NCBI GenBank assembly: GCA_025350695.1
Contig: JANXXI010000076.1
Span: 1-64,000 of the forward strand
Origin: Acidobacteriota bacterium
GTDB taxonomy: Bacteria; Acidobacteriota; Terriglobia; Bryobacterales; Bryobacteraceae
Direction: 5' to 3'
DNA: 64,000 nt
In this document: piece by piece, positions 18,618 to 27,635 of the stretch
Numbering within the stretch: position 1 is the first letter of the stretch
How the letters are laid out: every line of letters starts with the position of its first letter
The notes under the pieces: model-generated
Seen by the model: only the letters and a program-made list of their open reading frames with translations
Told to the model about the DNA's origin: nothing
Databases searched by the model: none
Made by a program: the position numbers and the translations under genes

Positions 18618-21600
18618 ATGTCAAAATTTCTTATGACGCTTGCGCTGCTTGGCGTACTGAGTCTTCCTGGGTCGGCGCAGGTTTCTTCAGCCGAATTGAG
18701 CGGTACCGTCGTAGATGCCACTAACGCAGCTGTTCCCGGTGTGAAAGTCACGGCCACGAATTCCGGAACCAACGTAACGCACGATTCTGTTAGTGACGCA
18801 TCAGGAAATTATCTTATCCCCTTGCTTCAACCCGGTGAATACGTGATCACCGCGGAGGCGAAAGGTTTCAAAAAGCTTGTGCAAAAGGGCCTCACCCTGC
18901 AGATCAACCAACAAGCGCAATTGAACCTGCAACTGCAGCTGGGGCAAGTTACAGAAGAAATCCAAGTGACTGCGCAGGCTCCACTATTACAATCGGAGTC
19001 GTCCTCACTGGGTACCGTTGTCAGTGAAAAACTGGTGAATCAGCTTCCACTCAATGGGCGTAATTTTATTCAGCTCGCTATTCTGAGTCCTGGAGTCACG
19101 GGTGTGGGTTTCGGTGCTGGCGGAACCATTATGAGTGGCACGCGGCCGGATGACCGCCGTCCTGGCACGGAAATCTTTTCCAATGGAAACCGCGAAGGCT
19201 CGAACAATTTTCTTTACGATGGTGTGGACAACAACGAACGCCTGACGCTGTCGATTGTGTTACGGCCCGCGGTGGAAGCGGTGCGCGAATTCAAGATTCA
19301 GACTAACCTTTATAGCGCTGATATCGGCCGTAATTCCGGCACCGTGGTTGATGTCATCACCAAGTCAGGCACTAATCAAATCCATGGAAGTTTGTTCGAA
19401 TTCCTGCGCAATTCGGCCATGGACGCTCGCAATTTCTTCAGTCCGAAAGGCACGGCGTTCCCATCATTCCGGTTGAACCAATTTGGTGGGTCTTTTGGCG
19501 GGCCGGTTCTTCTGCCGAAGCTATATAACGGAAAAGATAAGACATTTTTCTTTGTCGACTATGAAGGCTATCGCCGCGATTCGCAAAGCATTTCCTTGGG
19601 TAACGTTCCGACACTGCTGATGCGTAAGGGCGACTTTAGCGAAGCAGCTGCAATTTTCGATCCGTTGACGACACGCGCGAATCCGAGCGGTGCAGGCTTC
19701 ATCCGCACGCAATTTCCTGGCAATCAAATCCCAGCCAACAGGTTCGATCCGAAAACGGCAATACTGATCAATGCCTATCCGGCGCCAACCAGTCCCGCGC
19801 GGCTAAATAACTATCTGGCGAATTTGATTCAACATCAAAACTGGAATCAGGGCGACATTCGCGTGGATCACCAAGCTTCGCCCAAAGATAGCTTCTTTGC
19901 CCGCTACTCAATTCAAAATACGGAGACGCAGGTACCCAGCACATTGCCGCCGGCAACTATTCCTGGCATCGCCAAACCGCTGAACCTGGGTGACGAAGGT
20001 TCGTTTGCAGGTACTGCTTTTCAACCAGCTCAGCATGCTGTGGCCAGCTATGTCCGCGTCATTAATCCGCAGTTGGTGAATGAATTCCGCGTTGGCTACA
20101 GCCGCTTCCGCGCCGACTATACGGCTGATCAATATGAACCTGGTGGCGCCCTTGGAAACAAGTTCGGCATCGCAAATTCCAACGCAACGCCGAACGAACA
20201 GAACTTCCCGATCTTCTCGCCATCCAATTATTTCGGAATTGGCCAAACACGTTCTCTGCCCATTTTCCGTCGTGAAAACATGTTCCAATACGTGGACAAC
20301 ATGAGCATGACGAAAGGCAAGCACACGTTGAAATGGGGCGCCGATTTCCGCCGCCGTCAACTCACCGTCTATCAGACGAACATGGGCAATGGCCGCTTCA
20401 ATTTCTCACCGGCATTTACAGATTCCCGGCAAGGGCCTGGCGGCGATACGATGGCCAGCTTCCTGTTGGGCTACCCAACTTTGACCGGCCACGACTATAC
20501 CTTCAACTGGCCCGGTGAGCGCGGTAGCGAAGTGGGCCTGTACGTTGCCGATGACTGGCGCGTGACCCGCAAGCTGACTTTGAATCTGGGCATGCGTTGG
20601 GATTACTACAGCCCCTTTAGCGAAGTTGCCAATCGTTGGTCTAACTTCAATGTCAGGACTGCCAGAATGGACGTTGCTGGAACAACTGGCGTGGACAAAT
20701 ATGCTGGTGTTAAACCCTACTACAAGAACTTCGGACCACGTGTTGGATTTGCCTACCAGGTACTTCCCCATACCGTAATTCGTGGCGGGTTTGGCGTGTT
20801 CTACAACCCGGCTGGAAACGAAGGAAGCAGCTTGCGGTTGTTCCGCAATCTTCCTTTTGGTTCGACGATCAATATTACACCGGGCGACATCAATGTGGGC
20901 CTGCGCGTGAGTGACGGCTTTCCCGCACTGCAACCTCTAGGCCAGGCTGCCGTGGATAAGCCGTATGGCGCCGTGAATGCGGTTTCCGCCAACTTCCGTC
21001 CTTCCTATGCCGAACAGTTCAACCTCACGGTGGAACATGAAATCGCACCCTTGGCCTTGGTGATCCGCGCTGCTTTCATCGGCAACCTGGGACGCCATTT
21101 GTATAATGTGTACGATGCAAACTATCCCGTTCCATCGGCGGCAGCAACAAACACACGCCGTCCATTCTATTCAGTACTTCCTGATTTGGCTGGCGTGAAC
21201 TATTACGTCTCTGATGGATTGAGTAGCTACTATGCCGGTCAACTGACTTTGGACAAACGCTTGAAGGGCGGATTGAGCGGATTGGTTGGTTACTCCTGGT
21301 CTCATGCGATCGACAACGTCGTGCTTGAATTTGGTGGCGGTGCTACCGGCCCGCAACCACAGGATCCGCGCAACCTGAAGGCGGAGCGTGGCAACTCAAT
21401 TATTGACCTGCGGCATCGCTTAACAGTGGGCTATCTTTACGCCCTGCCATTCGGCAAAGGTCAGCCGATGCTGAACCAAAGCAAAGCGCTGGATTTGATT
21501 ATCGGTGGTTGGCAGACCAATGGAATTCTGACCATTCAAAGTGGCCAGCCGTTCTCTCCGGTTCTGCAGACTTCCACCACAAACGGCACCGGAAGTCGGC

Positions 21601-21932
21601 CTGATGTGGTGGGCAACGTATCGTACCCGCGCACACTTCAGCGCTGGTTTGACCCAAGTGCTTACGCCACCCCGGCGCCATTTACGTACGGCAACGCGTC
21701 GCGCAACAGCTTGTTTGGACCAGGCCGCATTAATTCGGACATGTCGCTGTTCAAGAATTTTGTAATTCGGGATCAGATGCGGTTTGAATTTCGGGCGGAA
21801 GGGTTTAACGTGTTTAATCATCCACAATTCGGATTGCCGAATCAGAATATTGGCAATGCGCAGGTGGGTTCAATTACAAGCACGGTGGGAAATCCGCGAC
21901 AGTTGCAATTGGGCCTTCGGTTCCAGTTTTAG
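18618..21932 (+). CDS. Oar-like outer-membrane protein (TonB-dependent receptor fold) 3
   Basis: 1,104 residues. A signal peptide ending PGSAQ is followed by a carboxypeptidase regulatory-like domain (ELSGTVVDATNAAVPGVKVT, about residues 28-110). The plug-like region carries LPLNGRNFIQLAILSPGVTG and FLYDGVDNNERL, and the barrel ends LGLRFQF. GAGGTG precedes the ATG. It belongs to the same family as the two genes at 1745-8584 but stands alone, with its own intrinsic terminator (21956-21990) and a repeat copy on each side. Function beyond outer-membrane transport or adhesion cannot be assigned. Confidence 0.92.
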   Translation: MSKFLMTLALLGVLSLPGSAQVSSAELSGTVVDATNAAVPGVKVTATNSGTNVTHDSVSDASGNYLIPLLQPGEYVITAEAKGFKKLVQKGLTLQINQQAQLNLQLQLGQVTEEIQVTAQAPLLQSESSSLGTVVSEKLVNQLPLNGRNFIQLAILSPGVTGVGFGAGGTIMSGTRPDDRRPGTEIFSNGNREGSNNFLYDGVDNNERLTLSIVLRPAVEAVREFKIQTNLYSADIGRNSGTVVDVITKSGTNQIHGSLFEFLRNSAMDARNFFSPKGTAFPSFRLNQFGGSFGGPVLLPKLYNGKDKTFFFVDYEGYRRDSQSISLGNVPTLLMRKGDFSEAAAIFDPLTTRANPSGAGFIRTQFPGNQIPANRFDPKTAILINAYPAPTSPARLNNYLANLIQHQNWNQGDIRVDHQASPKDSFFARYSIQNTETQVPSTLPPATIPGIAKPLNLGDEGSFAGTAFQPAQHAVASYVRVINPQLVNEFRVGYSRFRADYTADQYEPGGALGNKFGIANSNATPNEQNFPIFSPSNYFGIGQTRSLPIFRRENMFQYVDNMSMTKGKHTLKWGADFRRRQLTVYQTNMGNGRFNFSPAFTDSRQGPGGDTMASFLLGYPTLTGHDYTFNWPGERGSEVGLYVADDWRVTRKLTLNLGMRWDYYSPFSEVANRWSNFNVRTARMDVAGTTGVDKYAGVKPYYKNFGPRVGFAYQVLPHTVIRGGFGVFYNPAGNEGSSLRLFRNLPFGSTINITPGDINVGLRVSDGFPALQPLGQAAVDKPYGAVNAVSANFRPSYAEQFNLTVEHEIAPLALVIRAAFIGNLGRHLYNVYDANYPVPSAAATNTRRPFYSVLPDLAGVNYYVSDGLSSYYAGQLTLDKRLKGGLSGLVGYSWSHAIDNVVLEFGGGATGPQPQDPRNLKAERGNSIIDLRHRLTVGYLYALPFGKGQPMLNQSKALDLIIGGWQTNGILTIQSGQPFSPVLQTSTTNGTGSRPDVVGNVSYPRTLQRWFDPSAYATPAPFTYGNASRNSLFGPGRINSDMSLFKNFVIRDQMRFEFRAEGFNVFNHPQFGLPNQNIGNAQVGSITSTVGNPRQLQLGLRFQF

Positions 21933-21955
21933 CTTGCCGGTTGCGATTTGAGAGG

Positions 21956-21990
21956 AAGGGCGTTCCGGTCAAACGGTGCGCCCTTTTTTT
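21956..21990 (+). terminator. Rho-independent terminator of the third Oar-like gene
   Basis: AAGGGCG (21956-21962) pairs with CGCCCTT (21979-21985), with an inner CCG/CGG pairing, and a run of T continues to 21990. It lies 24 bases after the stop at 21932. Confidence 0.88.
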
Positions 21991-22077
21991 GGAGGAAGCC
22001 TCCGGCGACGTAGTGAAAGAGGTAGTCCAACGCCTCCTAGCCCTCCTCCCAAAGTAGCCCCCCGGCTTCAAACCCCA

Positions 22078-22172
22078 AAGAAATAGGTTATCCGCGATCA
22101 TCCCCGTGCATCTGCGGCCAATAATCCAATGTCCAGGACACGGACAACGTCTCTACCGCCAATGAAATCTCT
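22078..22172 (+). repeat. Intergenic repeat, copy B
   Basis: This copy lies between the Oar-3 terminator and the 3' end of the MazF-like gene. With copy A it shares the leading AAGAAATAGGTT and an unbroken block from GCGGCCAATAATCC through CAATGTCCAGGACACGGACA. Confidence 0.85.
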
Positions 22173-22254
22173 CAGCCCAAACTTATCATAAATTTCGCGG
22201 CAAAGTAGAGAATGTCCCCCGGCCTGGGCATCAGCGCGTAACCCATGACAGGTT

Positions 22255-22623
22255 TCAACTTAACCGCTTCAACCCAACCGCCACACGCAAAGCCTCATCC
22301 ACGCGCTCCAACGTCTCCTCACCGACACTGCCGTACCGCCCCAAAATCCTGCGCTTATCCAACGCCCGAAGCTGCATCAGTAATACCTTCGATAGCTGCG
22401 GAAGCCCGCCCTCTCCGCCTGCTATCAGCGCCTCAAACGGAAACACCCTCTCCGTTTTCTTCGAAGTGATCGCGGCCACCAAAACGATAGGACTGTGTTC
22501 GTTGACGAGGTCCGGTGACACCACCAAACCCGGTCGATCGCCACTCTGCTCGGAGCCCTCCGCCGGGTCAAGCCGAACACGCACAATGTCCCCTCGCCGA
22601 TAATACTCACTCGCTGATTTCAT
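22255..22623 (-). CDS. MazF/PemK-family toxin
   Basis: 122 residues from ATG 22623. The start YYRRGDIVRVRLDPAEGSEQ, then SGDRPGLVVSPD and the central beta strands with VLVAAITSK, is the MazF endoribonuclease fold. The Arg-Pro of GDRPGLV is the conserved catalytic region. A longer frame to 22701 only reads back through the antitoxin gene in another frame, so I reject it. The start overlaps the antitoxin end by 17 bases. It would cleave mRNA when freed from the antitoxin. Confidence 0.9.
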   Translation of the reverse strand: MKSASEYYRRGDIVRVRLDPAEGSEQSGDRPGLVVSPDLVNEHSPIVLVAAITSKKTERVFPFEALIAGGEGGLPQLSKVLLMQLRALDKRRILGRYGSVGEETLERVDEALRVAVGLKRLS

Positions 22624-22855
22624 ACCAGATCTCATCCGCCGAGCCGTTCCATTCCTGGTCCACTTCCTGGTACAAACCAGCCATCTCCTGACAACCTTCA
22701 ACCACCAAACGCCGCAATTCCGCTCGCTCCCGTTCAGCCAACCATTCTTCCATCAGCTTAGCGACAGTCTTGCTTCGCTCGCCCGGCGCAAGCTGCCGTT
22801 CATATCGCTCCAAAGTCGACGGAGGCAAAGAGTATGTTCGTTTTGCCAGTTTCAT
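22607..22855 (-). CDS. Ribbon-helix-helix/MazE-like antitoxin
   Basis: 82 residues. LAKRTYSLPPSTLERYERQL and SKTVAKLMEEWLAERERA suggest an RHH-type DNA-binding N-terminus, followed by an acidic C-terminal part (ADEIWYEISE) that would bind the toxin. It is first in the operon. Only a few bases separate the candidate promoter from ATG 22855 and no Shine-Dalgarno sequence is visible, so the mRNA may be leaderless or nearly so. A strong palindrome lies 13 bases upstream. Confidence 0.85.
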   Translation of the reverse strand: MKLAKRTYSLPPSTLERYERQLAPGERSKTVAKLMEEWLAERERAELRRLVVEGCQEMAGLYQEVDQEWNGSADEIWYEISE

Positions 22856-22867
22856 GTCGATATTTTA

Positions 22868-22884
22868 CCATACCAATGGTATGG
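22868..22884. promoter_or_regulatory. Operator-like palindrome of the MazEF-like module
   Basis: CCATACCA and TGGTATGG are perfect 8-bp inverted repeats with one central base. On the minus strand the right half runs into TAAAAT, a likely -10 box just before the antitoxin start. A repressor here would cover the promoter, as expected for antitoxin autoregulation. Confidence 0.65.
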
Positions 22885-22887
22885 CCA

Positions 22888-22985
22888 AAGAGGGTTAGTT
22901 TTATCCGCGTGCATCCCGTGCATCTGCGGCCAATAATCCAACGTCCAAGTCACGGACACCGCCTCTACCTCCAATGAAAACCTCC
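22888..22985 (+). repeat. Intergenic repeat, copy C
   Basis: This is the most diverged of the three copies. It keeps TTATCCGCGTGCATCCCGTG, GCGGCCAATAATCCAACGTC, CACGGACA and CCTCTACCTCCAATGAAAA. It starts four bases beyond the MazEF operator. Confidence 0.82.
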
Positions 22986-23120
22986 CCGGAAAACCACAAT
23001 CACCAACCAATCAAAAATATCCAAAACGAATAACCCACTCCCCCTCAACCACTTCCATCCAACCGCCCCATCCAGTCCCCGGCCACTCACCACTCCCGCC
23101 CGCTACCCTTAAACCAGTAA

Positions 23121-24134
23121 ATGCATCCTCTTATCCAACTCGCCGCCGACCGCATCCAGCTCTTCCTCTCCCCCTCCGGCCAGCCCCACGCCATTCTCCC
23201 CACCTGCGACGCCACCCCCATCTATTCCGAGCAATTCTTCACCTACCTCGTCACCCTCGCCGACACCCAGCAAACCGATTTCCCCACTTCCGCCAAGCTC
23301 GCCTACGACCTCCGCCGCCTCAACTCCCAAGCCGAAGCCAGCCGCCGCACCCAACCCGTTCCCCTCCGCACCTTCAAGCCCGACCCCGAAACACTCCTAA
23401 TCGATCTCCAGGAAAACCTCGAAGCCATCGAATTAACCCGAAAAGGCTGGAAAATCACCGCCAATTTCGACGCCCCATTTCTCCGCCCAACTCTCAACTA
23501 CTCACTCCCCATCCCCGAACCACCAAAACACGACCTCCCTACTTACCTAGCCCAGCTATTCGAAATTAACCAGGAACCCGCCCAACAACTAGCGATGTGG
23601 CTTGCCCAAGCCCTCCTACCCGATGGACAACCGCCCATCTTAGTCATCACCGGCAAAGCCCGCGACGCAGCCGCAACAAAGCTGAGGACAATTATCGACC
23701 CCGTCCCCCAAGCGCTTTTCCCGCTGCCGTCCACCACAAACCAATTAGGTCAACTGGCCCTCACCAACCGCGTCCTAGCCTTCGCCGCCTACGGCCCGCT
23801 GACGCAAAAGAAGAAGGTAGCCTTCAATACCTTGTCCAAAGGCATGCCAATTCGCTTGAAGGAAGTGAACAAAAGAGGCCCGCAAATCTTCACAACGGTA
23901 TCGCGCCCCATCATCATTACTAGTGAAACTCCACAGGAAATCGGTGACCATCAAATCACCATCGAAATCAACAAAGCAAACCCCGGAGATCACCCCCAAA
24001 TTCTAGGAGCTCTGTTAGACTTCGCCTCAGCCGCGCTAGCAAAATCCCCGGTATCGCGAACTGAAACTATCGTGGAAACAAAGCTGCCGATTTTCCCGCC
24101 GATCAACACCGAGTCCGGCACCCGAGGCCCATGA
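23121..24134 (+). CDS. ATPase-like protein with degenerate P-loop, function unknown
   Basis: 337 residues, C-rich codons, Pro-rich. By eye the middle part follows the order of phage/plasmid-type AAA-like ATPases: LAMWLAQALLPDGQPPILVITG is where these have a beta strand before the P-loop, but the loop itself reads GKARDAAATKL instead of G-x4-GK-S/T. RVLAFAAYGPL is where they have LAFDN (Walker B region), and SRPIIITSET resembles their RPvilng strand. It may be a nucleotide-binding-dead derivative of a mobile-element protein. No partner gene is visible. The family link is an inference. Confidence 0.55.
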   Translation: MHPLIQLAADRIQLFLSPSGQPHAILPTCDATPIYSEQFFTYLVTLADTQQTDFPTSAKLAYDLRRLNSQAEASRRTQPVPLRTFKPDPETLLIDLQENLEAIELTRKGWKITANFDAPFLRPTLNYSLPIPEPPKHDLPTYLAQLFEINQEPAQQLAMWLAQALLPDGQPPILVITGKARDAAATKLRTIIDPVPQALFPLPSTTNQLGQLALTNRVLAFAAYGPLTQKKKVAFNTLSKGMPIRLKEVNKRGPQIFTTVSRPIIITSETPQEIGDHQITIEINKANPGDHPQILGALLDFASAALAKSPVSRTETIVETKLPIFPPINTESGTRGP

Positions 24135-24271
24135 GAAGGTCAGGCCAAGCTCAGGCCACAAATCGGAGTCACCCCGCAACCCGCCTCGTAGGTCATTGAA
24201 AATCGAATAGGCCCGCGGAACGCCAGCGCCATAAGTGCGCAAAAAGCCCGTTAACCCGTCACCCACGGGGA

Positions 24272-25633
24272 TCACCGCGCCTCAGCCACCTCAACAACAA
24301 TCCGCCGCAGCAATGCAGTTCCCCTCGAAAGATTATCAAGCTGCATTCGTTCGTCATTGCCATGGGCGCGGCTCTCCGTCCCATCGCGCTTGAAAATCGG
24401 GATGCCGTACACGGCCATCCCCTTTTGCCGCAGATAGCTGCCATCCGTCGCCCCACGCGACATAAAAGGAATTACCCTCGCACCATCCTGCGCGCCGAAG
24501 ATTTTTTCCATTGCCAAATACAAATCAGTAGTCAACGAACTCGGTTCGGTCGCAGGCATATCCTGTCCCACGGTGGGCAGCACCTCCACCGCGGGATCAT
24601 TGATGATCCGCTTGAAACGCTCAATCACTTCCTGCTTTGATTCGTTCGGCAGCCGCCGGACGTCCACCGTCGATTCCGCCAAGTTGGGAATCACGTTGTT
24701 TTTCATTCCCGCATTCAGCATCGTCGGCGAAACGCTGGTGCGAAGCATGGCGTTCAACTCAGCGTCGCGTAGAGCGATGGCGTCGGTCGCTTCGGCACTT
24801 TCCAGCTTCTCCACATAAGGCGCAACCCAGGAATACTGTGGCAGCTTGGCCAACTCAGAAAAATAGCGGCGAGTCGTGGTGTTGAGCCTTACCGGCTGTT
24901 CGGCTCGGGCCAGCTTCAATATCGCTTCCGCCAAATGAACCACTGGATTGTCGGCGCGCGGAAGGGATCCATGCCCCGCCGTGCCTTTAGCGGATAGCGT
25001 TACGCGCGTGGGAATCTTCTCCGAAGTCTGAATCTGATAAACCGTCTGATCGCCCACGGCCATCGCCCCGCCGCCTTCGTTGATGGCAAACTCAGCTTCA
25101 ATTTTCGGATAGACGTTGGCGATGAGCCAGTTGATGGCCGTCGACCCAGCTTCTTCGTCGGCTTCCGATAGCAAGATCACGTCGCGGGTCAGCTTTACCT
25201 TCTTACGTTTCAAATCAAGGAAGACTGCTAATTCGGCGGCCAGCAAACTCTTGTCATCGGAGGCGCCGCGGCCATAAACGTAACCATCGCGGATCTGGGC
25301 CGAAAATGGAGGAACCGTCCACAGCTTGGGATCGGCTGGGACAACATCGGAGTGGGCCATCAAAAGGAGCGGCCGTTTCGTGCCGGATCCTTTCAAGCGG
25401 GCCACAAAGCTTTTACGATGGGCCTCAGGACCGAGCAATTCAACCTCGATGCCCTCGGCGCGGCACACTTTGGCAAGATATTCGGCAACACGCGTTTCGT
25501 TACCCGGTGGGTTGGTTGTGTCCAGCTTGATCAGGTCGATTAGAAAAGCTCTGGCATCGGCTTCCATCCGGCCGGCTTCAACCTGCCCGGCCAGCGGCGC
25601 GCCCAAAAGCACTAACAAAATTAGCTGCCTCAT
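24272..25633 (-). CDS. Secreted M20-family metallopeptidase
   Basis: 453 residues with an N-terminal signal peptide (MRQLILLVLLGAPLAGQ). Metal-site motifs are in order: LLMAHSDVVP (His), YGRGASDDKS (bridging Asp), SEADEEAGS (catalytic Glu pair), FAINEGGG and, near the C-terminus, RAHGNDERM (His). A dimerisation domain occupies about 205-320. The family hydrolyses dipeptides, N-acyl amino acids or similar amides using two zinc ions. It is divergent from the TonB-dependent receptor at 25713; the 79-base gap must hold both promoters. Confidence 0.92.
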   Translation of the reverse strand: MRQLILLVLLGAPLAGQVEAGRMEADARAFLIDLIKLDTTNPPGNETRVAEYLAKVCRAEGIEVELLGPEAHRKSFVARLKGSGTKRPLLLMAHSDVVPADPKLWTVPPFSAQIRDGYVYGRGASDDKSLLAAELAVFLDLKRKKVKLTRDVILLSEADEEAGSTAINWLIANVYPKIEAEFAINEGGGAMAVGDQTVYQIQTSEKIPTRVTLSAKGTAGHGSLPRADNPVVHLAEAILKLARAEQPVRLNTTTRRYFSELAKLPQYSWVAPYVEKLESAEATDAIALRDAELNAMLRTSVSPTMLNAGMKNNVIPNLAESTVDVRRLPNESKQEVIERFKRIINDPAVEVLPTVGQDMPATEPSSLTTDLYLAMEKIFGAQDGARVIPFMSRGATDGSYLRQKGMAVYGIPIFKRDGTESRAHGNDERMQLDNLSRGTALLRRIVVEVAEAR

Positions 25634-25712
25634 TTGGCCTCAGTTTACCAGTGCGGGTACACTATTACTATTCATGCTCCAACCCAGTTCTCCTCGTGGG
25701 AGTCGATTCCTT

Positions 25713-27518
25713 ATGAAATGCTATGTCTTCGGCGCGATTTGTGCGTCGACATGCTTGCATGTTTACGGGCAACAGCGGGATGCCGAAAAGGTTCCGGCAA
25801 GGAAGGACACAATTGTTGTGACCGGCGTTGTTACGCCGCTCCCCTTAACGGAATCAGACCGGGCGATTCGGGTGCTTCCGGCGCGCGAACACCCGCTACT
25901 GTTCAACACGTTTTCCGATTTGCTGAACCTCGATAGTTCGCTGGACCTGCGAGAGCGTGCGCCGGGGATGGTGCAATCGGGGCTATCGATCCGCGGCGGA
26001 TCTTTCGGGCAGACGCTAGTGCTACTAAATGGATTGCGACTGAACAATGTGCAATCATCCAATCACAACATGGATGTACCGGTGCCGCTCGAATCGGTGA
26101 GCCGGATTGAAGCATTCAGCGGTTCTGGTTCTTCCTTGTATGGGTCGGATGCTGTGGCGGGTGTCGTCAATTTTGTCACAGAGCCACCGAAGGCGACAGA
26201 AATGAAGCTGGGCGCGGGCGCGGGAAATTTCGGCGTGAATCAGCAGAACGCATCCATTGCCTGGACCTCCAAGCTTGTCGATCAGCAGCTAAGTTTCTCG
26301 CGCGATTTTTCAAGCGGGTTCGTTCAAAACCGGGACTATCGCAATCTTTCGATTGCTTCCGATTCGAACGTTCGTAGTTCGCTGGGGCTGTCGCATATTA
26401 CTCTCGCGTTGAATGACCGGCCTTTCGGAGCGGAACAATTCTATGGGCCATACAATTCCTGGGAGCGCACCAAAGGCTGGTTTGCAGGGATTCATCAACC
26501 GCTTGGAGAGAACACCGATGTATCGTTTTCCTATCGGCGTCATTCGGATCTGTTTGTGCTGTATCGCGAGCGGCCGCAAGTGTTCACCAATCGTCATGTG
26601 GATGAAAGTTATGAAGCATCGGTGCGCCGGCGCGAGCATCCCTCGCGAAACGTCACAATCTTTTATGGCGCTGAGATGCTGCACGATGAGATTGATTCGA
26701 ACAACCTGGGGACCCACAACCGGACGCGCGAGGCCGTGTATGGCGGTGTGGAGATGCGGGCGCTGGGGCGTTTTTCCTTCACAGTCAGCGCTCGCGAAGA
26801 AATGTACCGTAATCTTCGGCAGCAGTTTAACCCCAGCATCAGTGGTGGTGTCTGGTTGAACTCGGCGTGGAAATTGCGCGCCTCAGTCAGCCGCGCGTTT
26901 CGCTTGCCGACCTTTACCGATCTGTACTATCACGATCCGGCGAACCTGGGCAATCCGTTGCTACAGCCGGAAACCGCATGGGGCCTTGAGGGTGGCGCGG
27001 ACTATCGGCCCACAGCGAGGCTGCACATGGATGCAACCTATTTTCAGCGACGGGAAAAGAACGGAATTGATTTCGTACGCACCAATCCCGCGGCCATTTG
27101 GCGCGCCACCAATTTTCAGGCGCTGACGTTTAACGGCTTCGAGGGAGGCGGAAGGATGACATTACCAAGGAACCAAACGCTCAATATTCGCTACACGTTC
27201 CTCGATGGGGCGCAAAACGTTTTGGGAGCCCAGCAATCGAAATACGTATTTAATTATGCGCGGCAATCGGCCTTGATCGGGTGGACCGCCGTAGTGGGCC
27301 AGTTTGCGATGCGGGCTCGGTTGGGTGTAATAGAACGCTTCGCCCGGAACCCCTATGGAGTGCTGGACGTAGCCGTCTCCCGCACACGCGGCGCACTACG
27401 GCCATTCCTGCGTGTGAGTAACCTTACGGACACCAATTATCAGGAGTTTTTTGGTGTACCCATGCCCGGAAGATCCGCCGTCGTAGGAATGGAGTGGGTT
27501 GTGTTCAGCCGCAGGTAG
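25713..27518 (+). CDS. TonB-dependent receptor
   Basis: 601 residues from ATG 25713, where a signal peptide (MKCYVFGAICASTCLHVYGQ) begins and GGGAG lies ten bases upstream; the frame is open earlier, but over the divergent peptidase gene. TIVVTGVV begins a plug domain with LSIRGGSFGQTLVLLNGLRL and GSGSSLYGSDAVAGVVNFVT. The rest is a barrel ending in an aromatic-containing strand. Size and plug resemble BtuB/siderophore receptors rather than the larger Oar group. Substrate unknown. No cobalamin riboswitch fits into the short leader. Confidence 0.9.
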   Translation: MKCYVFGAICASTCLHVYGQQRDAEKVPARKDTIVVTGVVTPLPLTESDRAIRVLPAREHPLLFNTFSDLLNLDSSLDLRERAPGMVQSGLSIRGGSFGQTLVLLNGLRLNNVQSSNHNMDVPVPLESVSRIEAFSGSGSSLYGSDAVAGVVNFVTEPPKATEMKLGAGAGNFGVNQQNASIAWTSKLVDQQLSFSRDFSSGFVQNRDYRNLSIASDSNVRSSLGLSHITLALNDRPFGAEQFYGPYNSWERTKGWFAGIHQPLGENTDVSFSYRRHSDLFVLYRERPQVFTNRHVDESYEASVRRREHPSRNVTIFYGAEMLHDEIDSNNLGTHNRTREAVYGGVEMRALGRFSFTVSAREEMYRNLRQQFNPSISGGVWLNSAWKLRASVSRAFRLPTFTDLYYHDPANLGNPLLQPETAWGLEGGADYRPTARLHMDATYFQRREKNGIDFVRTNPAAIWRATNFQALTFNGFEGGGRMTLPRNQTLNIRYTFLDGAQNVLGAQQSKYVFNYARQSALIGWTAVVGQFAMRARLGVIERFARNPYGVLDVAVSRTRGALRPFLRVSNLTDTNYQEFFGVPMPGRSAVVGMEWVVFSRR

Positions 27519-27581
27519 TTTAAAATAATGTTGACAGTGAAAACAGCTCTTACATTCCAAAATTCCAGAACCAAAGTGGGG

Positions 27582-27618
27582 CAGACCCCCTGGTATGCGG
27601 CGGGCCCCCTGGCCAGCC
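27582..27618 (+). repeat. Two tandem hairpins with the same loop
   Basis: CAGACC-CCCT-GGTATG (27582-27597) and GGCGGGCC-CCCT-GGCCAGCC (27599-27618) are consecutive stem-loops, each with one mismatch and the identical loop CCCT. CCTG-CTC-CAGG follows at 27617-27627. They lie in the leader of the next gene, after a TTGACA at 27531-27536. This looks like a decayed interspersed palindromic element. Confidence 0.6.
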
Positions 27619-27635
27619 TGCTCCAGGCATTACAA

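Noticed and set aside
22624-22701. N-terminal extension of the MazF-like toxin
   Set aside because: It lies in another frame of the antitoxin gene; ATG 22623 starts exactly at the family's first strand.
25634-25712. Cobalamin riboswitch before the TonB-dependent receptor
   Set aside because: The gap is only 79 bases and shows no B12-box-like structure.
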